Shown: positions 51,630 through 60,879, numbered from the stretch's first letter. The stretch: DNA of 64,000 bases from Armatimonadaceae bacterium (GCA_030447685.1 JAUJOK010000005.1:62001-126000), one strand, 5' to 3'. Made by a program: numbers and translations. Notes: generated by a model from the letters alone, not told the origin.

Positions 51630-52463
51630 TCAGCCCGATGCCGCTTCGGAGCGCATCTTTTGCAGGGCAGTCTTTTGCTCCGCGCCAACAGCGGCAAGGC
51701 GCGCTTCCCACTCGGCGCGATAGGGCCGCAGAGTTTCCACCAGCGCCTCGGCGACGGCGAGATTACGGAACCATTTGTGATCGGAGGGGACGATGAACCA
51801 CGGCGCATGGGGCGCGGCGCATTTGCCGAGGGCGTCTTCATAAGCCTGGGTATAGTCGTCCCAGTAGCCACGCTCTTTCCAGTCGCCGGGGGACAGCTTC
51901 CATGCCTTTTTCGGCTCCGCTTCGCGCGCCAGCAGACGCTTCTCCTGCTCGTCTTTGGAGATGTGCAGATAGAACTTGGCGATAATCACACCGGCATCGC
52001 GCAGCAGTTCCTCAAAGTGGACGATGTGGGCGTATCGAGCGCGCCAGACGGATTCCGGCATGAGGTTGTGGACCCGAACGACAAGCACGTCCTCATAGTG
52101 GGAGCGGTTAAAGACACCGACTTCGCCTTTGGCCGGGGTGCGCGCATGGATGCGCCATAAAAAGTCATGGTCGCGCTCCAACTCCGTGGGCACTTTGAAC
52201 GAGGACACCGAGCAGCCCATTGTGTTCATAAGGCCGATGACTTTGTTGATGACGCCGTCCTTGCCGGACGTATCGCGCCCCTGGAACACAACCAGAAGCG
52301 CATGCTGCCCGGCCCCGTACATCAGTTCCTGAAGGGCGGCCAATTCCGCGCCCAGTTCAGCCAGCTTCTCCTCGCCCTGCTCTTTCTTCAGCTTCGCGTG
52401 TTCCCCGGGGTCGTAGTCAGACAGCTTCACCTTGCCGGGTTTGTCGAGTCGTTTGGCGTACAT
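51630..52463 (-). CDS. Polyphosphate kinase 2 family protein
   Basis: A 277-residue PPK2 enzyme that phosphorylates nucleotides from polyphosphate. It has Walker A '[18 protein letters not shown]', '[17 protein letters not shown]', the lid region '[30 protein letters not shown]' and '[12 protein letters not shown]' with '[19 protein letters not shown]'. The length and motifs suit class I or III PPK2, but the preferred nucleotide cannot be told. The N-terminus ('[24 protein letters not shown]') matches. It appears monocistronic. Confidence 0.94.
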   Translation of the reverse strand: MYAKRLDKPGKVKLSDYDPGEHAKLKKEQGEEKLAELGAELAALQELMYGAGQHALLVVFQGRDTSGKDGVINKVIGLMNTMGCSVSSFKVPTELERDHDFLWRIHARTPAKGEVGVFNRSHYEDVLVVRVHNLMPESVWRARYAHIVHFEELLRDAGVIIAKFYLHISKDEQEKRLLAREAEPKKAWKLSPGDWKERGYWDDYTQAYEDALGKCAAPHAPWFIVPSDHKWFRNLAVAEALVETLRPYRAEWEARLAAVGAEQKTALQKMRSEAASG

Positions 52464-52478
52464 GCGTAATCCTTTTGG

Positions 52479-52744
52479 CCCTCACCCCCACACTCGGTCT
52501 GCCGAGGTGCTCTCCCAATTCTGGGAGAGGGATGCCTATCATGGCAGCGGCCCCGGCTTCGCACGAGAGCAGGGAGAACCCGCTTGGCGCGTAGCCGGAA
52601 TGGGTAACGTTACCGACAACCCTTCGGTAACGAACTGGTAACGGGCGAAGCCGGGGTTGGCAATGTCACAGGCACCCCTCTCCCGGCGGCGCAGCCGCAT
52701 TTGAGCCGCCCTTCGGGCGCGGGAGAGGGGACGGGGGTGAGGGC
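52479..52744. repeat. 266-bp palindromic element, second copy of family A
   Basis: The ends are GCCCTCACCCCC and GGGGGTGAGGGC, followed inside by CTCTCCC and GGGAGAGG hairpin arms, as in the queG element. The core repeats GGCTTCGCACGAGAGCAGGG and GAGAACC, and a second GCGAAGCCGGGGTTGGCA. This copy has extra palindromes (GGTAACGTTACC; GGCTCAAATGCGGC-like). It fills the gap between the PPK2 start and the GH4 stop, ending one base before that stop codon. Confidence 0.75.
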
Positions 52745-54040
52745 TTACTTCATCGGGGGCAGCATATCGCCGTGCGCCTCGAACAGCGCGTCGCAAAGCT
52801 CCCAGATTTTATCCAGCGGAAGCTCTTCAGACGTGTGCGGGTCGAGCATGGCCGCGTGATAAACATGCTCTTTCTTGCCCGTCAGCACCGCCTCGACCGC
52901 CAATTCCTGCACGTTGACGTTGGTGCGCATCAGCGCGCCAAGCTGCGGCGGAATCTTACCGATGCGGGTGGCCTGCACGCCGTTCGCATCCACCAGGCAG
53001 GGCACCTCTACCGAGCAGTCGCGCGGCAGGTTGTCGATCAGGCTGTCGTTGGGGACGTTGCCGTAGATGACGCGCGGTTGGTTCGTCTCCATCGAATGGA
53101 TAATCAGCGAGCCGTACTCGTGGCTGCGGCGCACCTCCACCGGCGCGTCGCTTTCGAACGTTTCGCGCATCTTGTGCCATTTGGCGATCTGGTTTTCACA
53201 ACGGCGGATGTACTCGTCAATGGGAACATTGAACTTCTCGATCAGTTCGGGGCTGTCCTGGCGGATGAAGTACGGCGTATATTCCGCGAAGTGCTCACTG
53301 GACTCGGTGACGAAGTAGCCGAGGCGGGTGAACATCTCGTAGCGCACACGGTTCCAGTCGGGAACGCGCCCCTCCTCCACCACCTTGCGAATCAGCGGAT
53401 ACAGGTCTTCGCCGTTGCGCTCGAACGTCAAATAGAACGCCATGTGGTTAATGCCCGCGCACTTATAGGTAATCTCGTTGATGGGCACGCCGATGTCTCT
53501 GGCAAGCTGCTCCGCCGTTCCCTGCACGGAGTGGCACAGGCCGACGGTCTTGATGGAGGTGGCCCGGGTGACGCCCCAGCAGAGCATTGCCATCGGGTTG
53601 GTGTAGTTGAGGAACTGGACGTTCGGGCAGACCGCTTCCATGTCGCGGCACATATCGATCATCACCGGGAGCGTCCGCAGCGTGCGAAAAATACCACCGA
53701 TGCCCAGCGTGTCGGCGATAGTCTGGCGCAGGCCGAACTTTTTGGGAATCTCGAAGTCGATGAGCGTCGAAGGCTTGTAGCCGCCGACCTGGATCATGTT
53801 GATGGCGTAGTCGGCCCCTTCGAGCGCCTTGCGCCGGTCGGTGGTCGCGGTGACGCGGGGCCGCGCCCCGACCGCCTCGCCGACTTTGCGGGCGACGATC
53901 TCGGACGTTCGCAGCCGTTCGGCGTCGATGTCCATCAGGGAGATTTCGGCGTCGGCAAGCTCCGGGAAGCTTAAAATGTCCCCGAGAAGGTTCTTGGCAA
54001 AAACGGTGCTTCCGGCACCGATCATAGCTATTTTAGCCAT
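52745..54040 (-). CDS. Glycoside hydrolase family 4 alpha-galactosidase/glucosidase
   Basis: A 431-residue GH4 enzyme that uses NAD+ and Mn2+ and works by oxidation-elimination. It has the N-terminal NAD fold 'AKIAMIGAGSTVFAKNLLGDIL', 'LMDIDAERLRTSEIVARKV', the metal-ligand motifs 'VGLCHSVQGTAEQLA' (Cys-His) and 'CAGINHMAFYL' (N-H), and 'GGYKPSTLIDFEIPKKFGLRQTIADTLG'. The CHSVQ type is typical of MelA-like alpha-galactosidases, but the sugar is not certain. The stop codon directly abuts the family A repeat. Confidence 0.93.
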   Translation of the reverse strand: MAKIAMIGAGSTVFAKNLLGDILSFPELADAEISLMDIDAERLRTSEIVARKVGEAVGARPRVTATTDRRKALEGADYAINMIQVGGYKPSTLIDFEIPKKFGLRQTIADTLGIGGIFRTLRTLPVMIDMCRDMEAVCPNVQFLNYTNPMAMLCWGVTRATSIKTVGLCHSVQGTAEQLARDIGVPINEITYKCAGINHMAFYLTFERNGEDLYPLIRKVVEEGRVPDWNRVRYEMFTRLGYFVTESSEHFAEYTPYFIRQDSPELIEKFNVPIDEYIRRCENQIAKWHKMRETFESDAPVEVRRSHEYGSLIIHSMETNQPRVIYGNVPNDSLIDNLPRDCSVEVPCLVDANGVQATRIGKIPPQLGALMRTNVNVQELAVEAVLTGKKEHVYHAAMLDPHTSEELPLDKIWELCDALFEAHGDMLPPMK

Positions 54041-54151
54041 ATGGTTTCCTTTTCACTCTGCCGGGCCATCCACGGCTCGGCAAGCTTATTTTCGAGTAAG
54101 CGTCTATTAAATGGTTCGGCGATAAAGACCGAACTCCTGCCTACGGACAGC

Positions 54152-54191
54152 AAAAGGCGCGATAACGTACCGGACGTTATCGCGCCTTTTT
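54152..54191 (-). terminator. Strong bidirectional terminator after tRNA-Gln
   Basis: A perfect 17-bp stem (AAAAGGCGCGATAACGT with ACGTTATCGCGCCTTTT) and a five-base loop. T runs stand on both strands, so it can serve the tRNA transcript on the minus strand, which ends five bases away. Confidence 0.85.
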
Positions 54192-54195
54192 CGAT

Positions 54196-54265
54196 TCCCG
54201 GGCAGAGATTCGAACTCCGATTAACAGGGCCAGAACCTGTCGTCCTGCCATTGAACGACCCGGGA
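54196..54265 (-). tRNA. tRNA-Gln (anticodon CTG)
   Basis: The acceptor TCCCGGG/CCCGGGA, D-arm GTTC-AATGGCA-GGAC, anticodon arm ACAGG-TTCTGGC-CCTGT with anticodon CTG, and T-arm CGGAG-TTCGAAT-CTCTG are all complete. The 3' CCA is not encoded. It starts six bases after the HNH gene's stop codon and is probably transcribed with it. Confidence 0.93.
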
Positions 54266-54270
54266 TCAAT

Positions 54271-54612
54271 CTATTTTTCCGTCCAGTGAAGCTTGCGGTG
54301 GCAGTTTGAACACAGAACCGTGCACTTTGCCACCTCTTCCAAGATTCGCTCTCTGGAAAAAGCCCACTGAATCATGTAACCGACGTTATGTTCCTTCTGT
54401 GAAGGATCGTTATGATGAAAGTCTAACGTAGCCAGGTGGTTCTCTCCACACCGAGCACACGCTAAGGTCTTTCTATATTCTGTCCACCAGACCCGATTTG
54501 CAACAATACGTTCCGCCTTGTTTCGTACATGCTGCTCTTTATTTCGGACGTACCACTCTTTGTTATACGCCCTGCTGTAGCTTTTCCGCTTTTCTATATC
54601 CTTGAACGGCAT
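54271..54612 (-). CDS. HNH endonuclease-like small protein
   Basis: A 113-residue protein with a Lys/Arg-rich N-terminal half and a zinc-bound HNH-type end: 'LACARCGENHLATLDFHHNDP', 'VGYMIQWAFSRERILEEVAKCTVLCSNCHRKLHW'. CxxC pairs at both sides hold the zinc, and 'DFHH..' plus 'CHRKLH' provide the catalytic histidines. Proteins like this are common in phages and mobile DNA as well as free-standing on chromosomes. The start is the ATG at 54612, with a promoter immediately upstream and tRNA-Gln six bases downstream. Confidence 0.8.
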   Translation of the reverse strand: MPFKDIEKRKSYSRAYNKEWYVRNKEQHVRNKAERIVANRVWWTEYRKTLACARCGENHLATLDFHHNDPSQKEHNVGYMIQWAFSRERILEEVAKCTVLCSNCHRKLHWTEK

Positions 54613-54625
54613 AGCGCACCTCGAA

Positions 54626-54654
54626 AGTGTATCACAGGCCGTTAACGGTGTCAA
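54626..54654 (-). promoter_or_regulatory. Promoter of the HNH-tRNA-Gln unit
   Basis: On the minus strand TTGACA (54654-54649), 17-base spacer, TACACT (54631-54626). The IS target duplication begins on the base next to the -35 box. Confidence 0.7.
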
Positions 54655-54669
54655 GACGGGCCGCATCTC
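54655..54669. repeat. Left target-site duplication (15 bp)
   Basis: GACGGGCCGCATCTC, present again unchanged at 56066-56080 on the other side of the insertion sequence. Confidence 0.9.
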
Positions 54670-56065
54670 TGTAACTGCTCAGCGAATGTGTCCGTATTAA
54701 TTGCTCAGCGAAAATGTCCGCTGGTGGCGGGACGCGAAGTGTCCCGGTATGGAAAGCGTGACATTGAACGCGAAACAACAACGCAAGGCACAGATACTGG
54801 CCTGCCTTGTCAGCGGCAGTCTATCAACGGGGCAGGCAGCCACCCTTTTGGGACTTTCCCAGCGGCAAGCGCGTCGCCTGTGCGCCCGCTACCAAAAGGA
54901 AGGAATGGCCGCCGCACGGCAATCGGCAACGGCAGCCACACAACAAAACCGATGCCGCGACAGTGGCACAGGTGATGACATTGGCCGGGGAGGAGGGCCT
55001 TACTTTGGATTCTCCGCCTGCCACCTTCAGGAGATGCTTGCCCAGCGACATGATTTGCACATCGGGCGCTCGACGCTGGACCGGCTGCTCAAAGAGCAGG
55101 GCATCAAGAAGTGCCGAAAGCGGGCGATCCAGAGACGGCCTCACCAGAAGCGAGAGCGCCAACCGGCGGAAGGGATGCTCTTGCGGATCGATGGCAGCCT
55201 GCATGACTGGCTGGAGGGCAGAGGCCGTAAGCTGTGCTTGGTCGGAGCCATCGACGATGCCACCGGCAAGGTGCTGTGCCTGCACTTTCATCTCAGCGAG
55301 ACGCAGGAAGCTTACCTGCTCTTGCTCAGAACCATTGCTCAGGAACGCGGCCTGCCGATGGCTGCCTATCACGACAAGCACACGATCCTGCGCTCCCCGA
55401 AGAAGGCAACTATAGAGGACGAGTTAGCCGGTACCGCCCCGATGAGCCAGGTGCAGCGCGTGCGCATGAGCTGGGCATAGAAAGCATTGCCGCGCGGTCG
55501 CCGCAGGCAAAGGGCAGGGTCGAGCGGCTCTGGGGCACGCTGCAAGACCGCCTCGTCAAGGAGATGCGTCTGGAAGCGGTGGCGGATCAAGACGCTGCCA
55601 ACGCTTTCCTGCCAGGATTTGTGGCTCGCTTCAACGCGCGCTTTGCCGTTGCTGCCGCCGATCCGGAGCCGGTCTGGGTGCCGCTTGACGACGGCTTTGA
55701 CCTGGCCCGCCATTTCAGCACGAAGCAGTTTCGCACCGTCAAGTCCGACCAGACGCTCTCGTTTCTGGGCAGGACGCTGCTCTTGTGCGAGAAGCGCAGC
55801 TTTGCCGGTGAGCGGGTAGCCGTCTGCGTCACCCCGGAAGGGCAGACGTTCCTTTATGGCGGACAGGAGCTAAGATGCGCCTGTCCTTCCGGATTGTTGC
55901 GCCGCCAGAGCAGCAGCGCCCGCAGGCCAAGCTACCGACGAGCGCAAAGGCGGTCTCTCCAGCGGCCAAGACAGATTAAAAACAGCGCCAGGCAAAGTGC
56001 CTGGCTGCATGGCAGGTGGACAAAGTCGCTGAGCAGTTAGAGGACATTATCGCTGAGCAGGAACA
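54670..56065. mobile_element. Insertion sequence of the ISNCY/IS1202-like group, 1396 bp, with defective transposase
   Basis: The ends read TGTAACTGCTCAGCGA and, reversed, TGTTCCTGCTCAGCGA. Each end carries a second copy of the TGCTCAGCGAnnnTGTCC box (left: 54676 and 54701; right: both within 56020-56060), so the terminal repeat is doubled. A 15-bp direct repeat flanks the element. The only gene inside is a DDE transposase broken by frameshifts. From memory, the IS1202-type families have duplications of roughly this length in one subgroup, which fits but needs checking. Confidence 0.85.
54749..56040 (+). pseudogene. DDE transposase of the ISNCY/IS1202-like group, frameshifted
   Basis: The pieces in order are an N-terminal helix-turn-helix ('QILACLVSGSLSTGQAATLLGLSQRQARRL'), 'FSACHLQEMLAQRHDLHIGRSTLDRLLKEQG', the DDE core 'GMLLRIDGSLHDWLEGRG', 'AAYHDKHTIL' and, in a third frame, 'ARSPQAKGRVERLWGTLQDRLVKEMRLE' with the catalytic Glu. 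The reading frame changes near 54912, near 54995 and near 55455, and perhaps once more near 55870. The element is probably no longer able to make its transposase unless these are sequencing faults. Confidence 0.8.
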
Positions 56066-56080
56066 GACGGGCCGCATCTC
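56066..56080. repeat. Right target-site duplication (15 bp)
   Basis: GACGGGCCGCATCTC, identical to 54655-54669. Confidence 0.9.
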
Positions 56081-56157
56081 GCAATCGGGAACGCGAAGGA
56101 GGCGGCGCGGCGTAGGGCGAATTGTGCAAAGATATTCGACAGGGGTTTCTTCCATTG

Positions 56158-56695
56158 ATGACGATCCGCTCACTTTCCATTAGCGCTCTGGCTGCGCTCA
56201 CCGTCCTGGCCGTGCCCGCTTTCGCCGATACGCCCAAAGAGGACATAACCAAGTCCTACTCAGCGATTAACCGCGCGCTCAAGCAGAAGAATCTGAACAC
56301 GGCGCTGAGTTACATGACGCCGGACTACGTCAGTGTTAACAAGGAGGCTCGAAAGTGGCGCTGCAAGCGATGCGCCAGCAGCTTCCCGACATTTTCCGGC
56401 AGATCAACAGCATGGACGCTAAGACCAATATTCAGCGGGTAACGGTCAAAAATAATGCCGCCACCGTCCGGCAAACGACGGACACCAAGCTGACCATTAT
56501 TCGGAAAACGCGCGGCGCACGCCTTCGGACCCACAGACCACGCAAAAGGTCATTGTTACCACTCGCCAAACCGGCGAAGACACCTGGGTGCAGACGCCCA
56601 AAGGATGGCGCATGAAGCAGTCCCGGACGATTGCACAAAAACAGTCCGCGACCCTCAACGGCCAGCCAGTTCAAATGCCCGCGCCGGGCGGTTAG
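56158..56695 (+). pseudogene. Secreted SnoaL/NTF2-like protein with two frameshifts
   Basis: Three frames join to one protein: 'MTIRSLSISALAALTVLAVPAFADTPKEDI' (signal peptide), 'INRALKQKNLNTALSYMTPDYVSVNKE', then 'VALQAMRQQLPDIFRQINSMDAKTNIQRVTVKNNAATVRQTTDTKLTII', then 'QTTQKVIVTTRQTGEDTWVQTPKGWRMKQSRTI'. The fold pattern ('YSAINRALKQKNLNTALSYMTPDY', later 'DTWVQTPKGWRMKQS') is that of periplasmic NTF2/SnoaL-like proteins. Both breaks would be repaired by one added G in a short G run (about 56348 and 56489). The original function is unknown. Confidence 0.7.
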
Positions 56696-56719
56696 ACGCA
56701 AAGACCCGGCGCGGCGGGC

Positions 56720-56748
56720 TTGACAGCGCCCGCCGCCTGGGTTACAAT
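56720..56748 (+). promoter_or_regulatory. Consensus promoter of purA
   Basis: TTGACA (56720-56725), 17-base spacer, TACAAT (56743-56748), about 75 bases before the purA ATG. Confidence 0.8.
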
Positions 56749-56823
56749 AACAGCGTTCATTCGAAATTCCTCTTGGGGATAGCGCCACGCTATCCTTTTC
56801 TTTTTTGTCTGGGGGGCGGCGTT

Positions 56824-58173
56824 ATGGGCGCGGTAGTCGTCGTAGGGACGCACTGGGGCGACGAGGCGAAGGGCAAATTCGTTGACCTTCTGGGCCAGGA
56901 TGCGGATGTGGTCATCCGTTACGGAGGCGGCCCCAACGCCGGCCATACGGTCGTCGTCGATGACCAGACGTACAAGTTCCACCTGGTTCCCTGCGGCATT
57001 CTCAATCCGAAGACGCTGTGCCTGATGGCCGACGGCATGGCCCTCGATCCCGAGATTCTGGTCAAAGAACTGGATGAACTGGAAGCGCGCGGCATCCGCA
57101 CGGCGAACCTTCGCCTCTCTGCCAACGCGCACGTCGTCCTTACGTACCACAAACAACTGGACGCGCTGGAAGAGGCGGCCAAAGGCGAGCGCGCTCTGGG
57201 AACGACGGGGCGCGGGGTCGGCCCCTGCTATGTGGACAAGGCGGCGCGCACCGGCATCCGCATGGGCGATCTGGCGAACCCGCAGCGCCTCAAAGAGCGT
57301 CTTGAAGCGGTTCTTCCCCAGAAAAACGCGGTCTTGACGAAAATTTACGACGCTGCGCCCCTTGATTTAAACGCTTTGCTCGAACAGCTTCGCCCCCTGG
57401 GCGAGCGGCTCGCCCCCCTGGTAACCGATACCTCCGCACTGGCGAGCGAGGCGGTCGCGGCGGGAAAAGCGGTCGTGTTCGAGGGCGCGCAGGCGACGAT
57501 GCTGGACATAGACACCGGCACCTATCCGTATGTCACGTCGTCACACCCGGTCGCGGGCGGCGCGTGCATCGGCACCGGCGTCCCCCCCACAAAGATTGAC
57601 CAGGTGCTCGGCGTGGTCAAGGCCTACACAACGCGCGTCGGCGCGGGCACCTTCCCCACGGAACTGCTGGACGAGCGCGGCGAGCGCATTCGCGAGCGCG
57701 GCCATGAATACGGCACGACCACGGGGCGGCCCCGTCGCTGCGGCTGGCTCGATACGGTCGTTTTGCGCTTTGCGGCGCGCACGAACGGCCTGACCGGTAT
57801 CTGCGTCGGCCATCTGGACGTTCTGGCGGGTTTTCCCACCGTCAGTATCTGTACGATGTACCAAAAAAACGGACACTTGCTGCGCGATTTCCCTGCCGGC
57901 GACGTATCGCTCCTGGACGGCTGCGAACCGGTGTACGAGGAGATGCCCGGCTGGCCGGAGGGAATCGGCAATGTCGCCCGCTTTGAGGAGCTTCCGCCCG
58001 CCGCCCAGGCGTATGTGCGGCGCGTGGAAGAACTTGCAGGCGTCCCTGTCGTCATGGCGTCGATTGGGCCGCGCCGCGACCAGACGCTCGTTCCGCCGGA
58101 CATGCCCCCGCCCCGCGCCCTGTTTTCCGCCCCGCGCGGCGTGCCGGTCGGGCCGCGCGTGCCTGCCCGCTGA
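56824..58173 (+). CDS. purA: Adenylosuccinate synthase
   Basis: A 449-residue enzyme that joins IMP and aspartate with GTP in AMP synthesis. The P-loop reads 'GTHWGDEAKGKFVDLL', where the usual GTQWGDEGKGK has Gln changed to His and the third Gly changed to Ala. The catalytic Asp (WGDE) and His ('NAGHTVV') remain. Other motifs are 'GTTGRGVGPCYVDKAART', 'VVFEGAQATMLDIDTGTYPYVTSS' and 'TRVGAGTFPTEL'. The C-terminus is proline-rich. A consensus promoter lies upstream. Confidence 0.95.
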   Translation: MGAVVVVGTHWGDEAKGKFVDLLGQDADVVIRYGGGPNAGHTVVVDDQTYKFHLVPCGILNPKTLCLMADGMALDPEILVKELDELEARGIRTANLRLSANAHVVLTYHKQLDALEEAAKGERALGTTGRGVGPCYVDKAARTGIRMGDLANPQRLKERLEAVLPQKNAVLTKIYDAAPLDLNALLEQLRPLGERLAPLVTDTSALASEAVAAGKAVVFEGAQATMLDIDTGTYPYVTSSHPVAGGACIGTGVPPTKIDQVLGVVKAYTTRVGAGTFPTELLDERGERIRERGHEYGTTTGRPRRCGWLDTVVLRFAARTNGLTGICVGHLDVLAGFPTVSICTMYQKNGHLLRDFPAGDVSLLDGCEPVYEEMPGWPEGIGNVARFEELPPAAQAYVRRVEELAGVPVVMASIGPRRDQTLVPPDMPPPRALFSAPRGVPVGPRVPAR

Positions 58174-58202
58174 TTGCCCGGTTTTTGAGGCTATGTTATA
58201 AT
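58174..58202 (+). promoter_or_regulatory. Promoter of the miaA-hfq-dapF unit
   Basis: TTGCCC (58174-58179), 17-base spacer, TATAAT (58197-58202). It begins on the base after the purA stop codon and would give a very short leader (about 25 bases) for miaA. Confidence 0.6.
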
Positions 58203-58233
58203 TCCGGGACACAAAGAAGGTATAAAGCCGCTG

Positions 58234-59169
58234 GTGGCGATTGTCGGGCCGACGGCGGTCGGGAAGACGGCGGTCGGCGTCGCGCTCGCGCAGCATCTGG
58301 ACGGCGAGATCATTAGCGCGGACGCGGTGGCGGTGTATCGGGGGCTGGATATCGGGGCGGCCAAGCCGACGGTGGACGAGCGCGAAAGCGTGCCCTTTCA
58401 CCTGATCGATGTCGCGGACCCCGATGAGGATTTTACCGTCGCCGACTTCGTACGCCTGGCAGAAGAGGCGATAACGGCGATCCGGCAGCGGGGACATGTT
58501 CCGATCCTGGTCGGCGGAACCATGCTGTATGTGCGCGCGGTGACGTCGAAGCTCTCGATTCCGCATGTCCCGCCGCAGCCCGAACTGCGCGCCCTTTTTA
58601 TGGCGGAAGCGGAGCGGGAGGGAACTCCGGCGCTGCATAGGCGGTTGGAAGCGATAGATGCGCCCTCGGCGGCGCGCATACAGACGAACGACCGCAAGCG
58701 GATTATCCGCGCGCTGGAAGTATACACGGTAACGGGGCAGCCGCTGTCGGCGTTCCATACGCCGGAAGGGGTTCACGGGACGCCCCGGCCCGACACCTAT
58801 CTGTTCGGCCTGAACGTGGCGCGCGAAACGCTGTATGCGCGCATTGAAGCGCGTGTCGAAACTATGCTGGCGACGGGCCTGGTGGAAGAGGTGCGCGGAC
58901 TGCTGACGGCAGGGTATGGCCTGGAATACAAAAGCATGCAGAGTCTGGGCTACCGCCATATTGCGGAGCACCTGACCGGAGGCAAGGATTTAGAGACAGC
59001 GGTCGCGGAACTTAAGCGCGACACGCGGCGATATGCAAAACGGCAGCTCTCGTGGTGGAACGCCGACCCGAATGTGGTCTGGCTGGACACCGGCGAAAAA
59101 ACAGCGGCACAGGTAAGCGAAGCCATCGCACGACGCCTTGCCCACTATAAAAAACAAGAGCCTCAGTGA
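58234..59169 (+). CDS. miaA: tRNA dimethylallyltransferase
   Basis: A 311-residue enzyme transferring the dimethylallyl group to A37 of tRNAs. Walker A is 'AIVGPTAVGKTAVGVAL', then 'ISADAVAVYRGLDIGAAKPT', 'PFHLIDVADPDEDFTVADF', 'ILVGGTMLYVRAV', 'DRKRIIRALEVYTVTG' and 'LGYRHIAEHLTG'. The start is GTG at 58234. hfq follows 24 bases later, the same order as in many bacteria. Confidence 0.96.
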   Translation: MAIVGPTAVGKTAVGVALAQHLDGEIISADAVAVYRGLDIGAAKPTVDERESVPFHLIDVADPDEDFTVADFVRLAEEAITAIRQRGHVPILVGGTMLYVRAVTSKLSIPHVPPQPELRALFMAEAEREGTPALHRRLEAIDAPSAARIQTNDRKRIIRALEVYTVTGQPLSAFHTPEGVHGTPRPDTYLFGLNVARETLYARIEARVETMLATGLVEEVRGLLTAGYGLEYKSMQSLGYRHIAEHLTGGKDLETAVAELKRDTRRYAKRQLSWWNADPNVVWLDTGEKTAAQVSEAIARRLAHYKKQEPQ

Positions 59170-59193
59170 GGCCAAATAGGGAGGGATAGAAGA

Positions 59194-59531
59194 ATGAACA
59201 AAGGACAGGTAAATCTTCAGGACACGTTCCTGAACCAGGTACGCAAAGAGAACATCGCGGTGACGATCTATCTGATCGGCGGCGTTCAGTTGCGGGGTCA
59301 GGTGCGCGGCTTCGACACGTTCACGATCCTGCTGGACAGCCAGGGGCGGCCCACACAGTTGGTGTACAAAAGCGCCGTCACCAGCATCGTGCCCATGCGC
59401 CCGGTGAATATGCGCGAGGCGCAGGCCGAAGCGCGCGCTGCTGCGGGCCTGGAACCGCTCGGCAACGGCGCGTCAGAAACCGGCGAGCCTATTGCGCAGC
59501 CGCCCGCCGCCGCTCCGGCGGGAGCGAGCGT

Positions 59532-59535
<4 letters not shown>
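59194..59535 (+). CDS. hfq: RNA chaperone Hfq
   Basis: A 113-residue Hfq. The Sm fold is clear: 'NLQDTFLNQVRKENIAVTIYLIGGVQLRGQVRGFDTFTILL' and 'LVYKSAVTSIVPMRPV'. The second motif has YKSA in place of the common YKHA, losing the histidine that binds uridine in E. coli. After residue 70 there is an Ala/Pro-rich tail of about 40 residues. The stop overlaps the dapF start by four bases (ATGA), so translation is coupled. It is probably co-transcribed with miaA. Confidence 0.94.
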
Positions 59536-60366
<831 letters not shown>

Positions 60367-60370
60367 TCTC

Positions 60371-60739
60371 ATGAGCAGCGAGCGGGAGCCTTCAACCACA
60401 GTTCGCATCATCAATCCCATTCCCGTGGACCTTCTTTCGCGTCTTCTGAAAGATTATAGCGAGCGCCTGATGGGAAAAGTAGAGGCGGCGCTTCCTGTCC
60501 TATCCGGTCGTTCTGTTTGGCGCACCAGGGCGAAATCGCCCAACCATCTGTTGACTGACGCCGAGTTGATGCGTGATATCGAGTTCCTTCAGAGCAACAT
60601 CACCCAGCTTGTCGAGAAGGCATCCGCGTATCACGAGCACATCCGAATGGACGAGGGAGAACGCTTCGAGTTAGAATTGCGTCTGTTCGATGCCGAGAAC
60701 GCGCTGCGCCTGTCGAAACGGGCTTTGCAGCGCCGCTGA
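60371..60739 (+). CDS. Hypothetical protein, mostly helical
   Basis: A 122-residue protein with no family that I recognise. The middle ('RLLKDYSERLMGKVEAALPVL') and the second half ('DIEFLQSNITQLVEKASAYHEHIRMDEGERFELELRLFDAENAL') look helical and acidic/basic mixed. It starts just after dapF and precedes the dapL region, so it is likely co-transcribed with them. There is no strong ribosome binding site. Confidence 0.5.
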   Translation: MSSEREPSTTVRIINPIPVDLLSRLLKDYSERLMGKVEAALPVLSGRSVWRTRAKSPNHLLTDAELMRDIEFLQSNITQLVEKASAYHEHIRMDEGERFELELRLFDAENALRLSKRALQRR

Positions 60740-60788
60740 GATCGCACACACCTTCCGCACTTAGACAAAGTAAAGGACGGAAATCCCC

Positions 60789-60869
60789 ATGAACCACATC
60801 TACCTTTCGCCGGGCCAGACGATCCGGCAGCACACCGGCGACGAGAGTTTCGCCACGACCATTTGTTAG
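60789..60869 (+). CDS. Possible 26-residue upstream peptide before dapL
   Basis: An ATG with AAAGGA about 12 bases before it opens 'MNHIYLSPGQTIRQHTGDES' and ends 'FATTIC' at a TAG. That TAG lies within the ribosome binding site of dapL (TAGGAG), so translation of the two could be coupled. It may be a leader peptide or the stub of a degraded gene. Confidence 0.4.
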   Translation: MNHIYLSPGQTIRQHTGDESFATTIC

Positions 60870-60879
60870 GAGAAAGACG

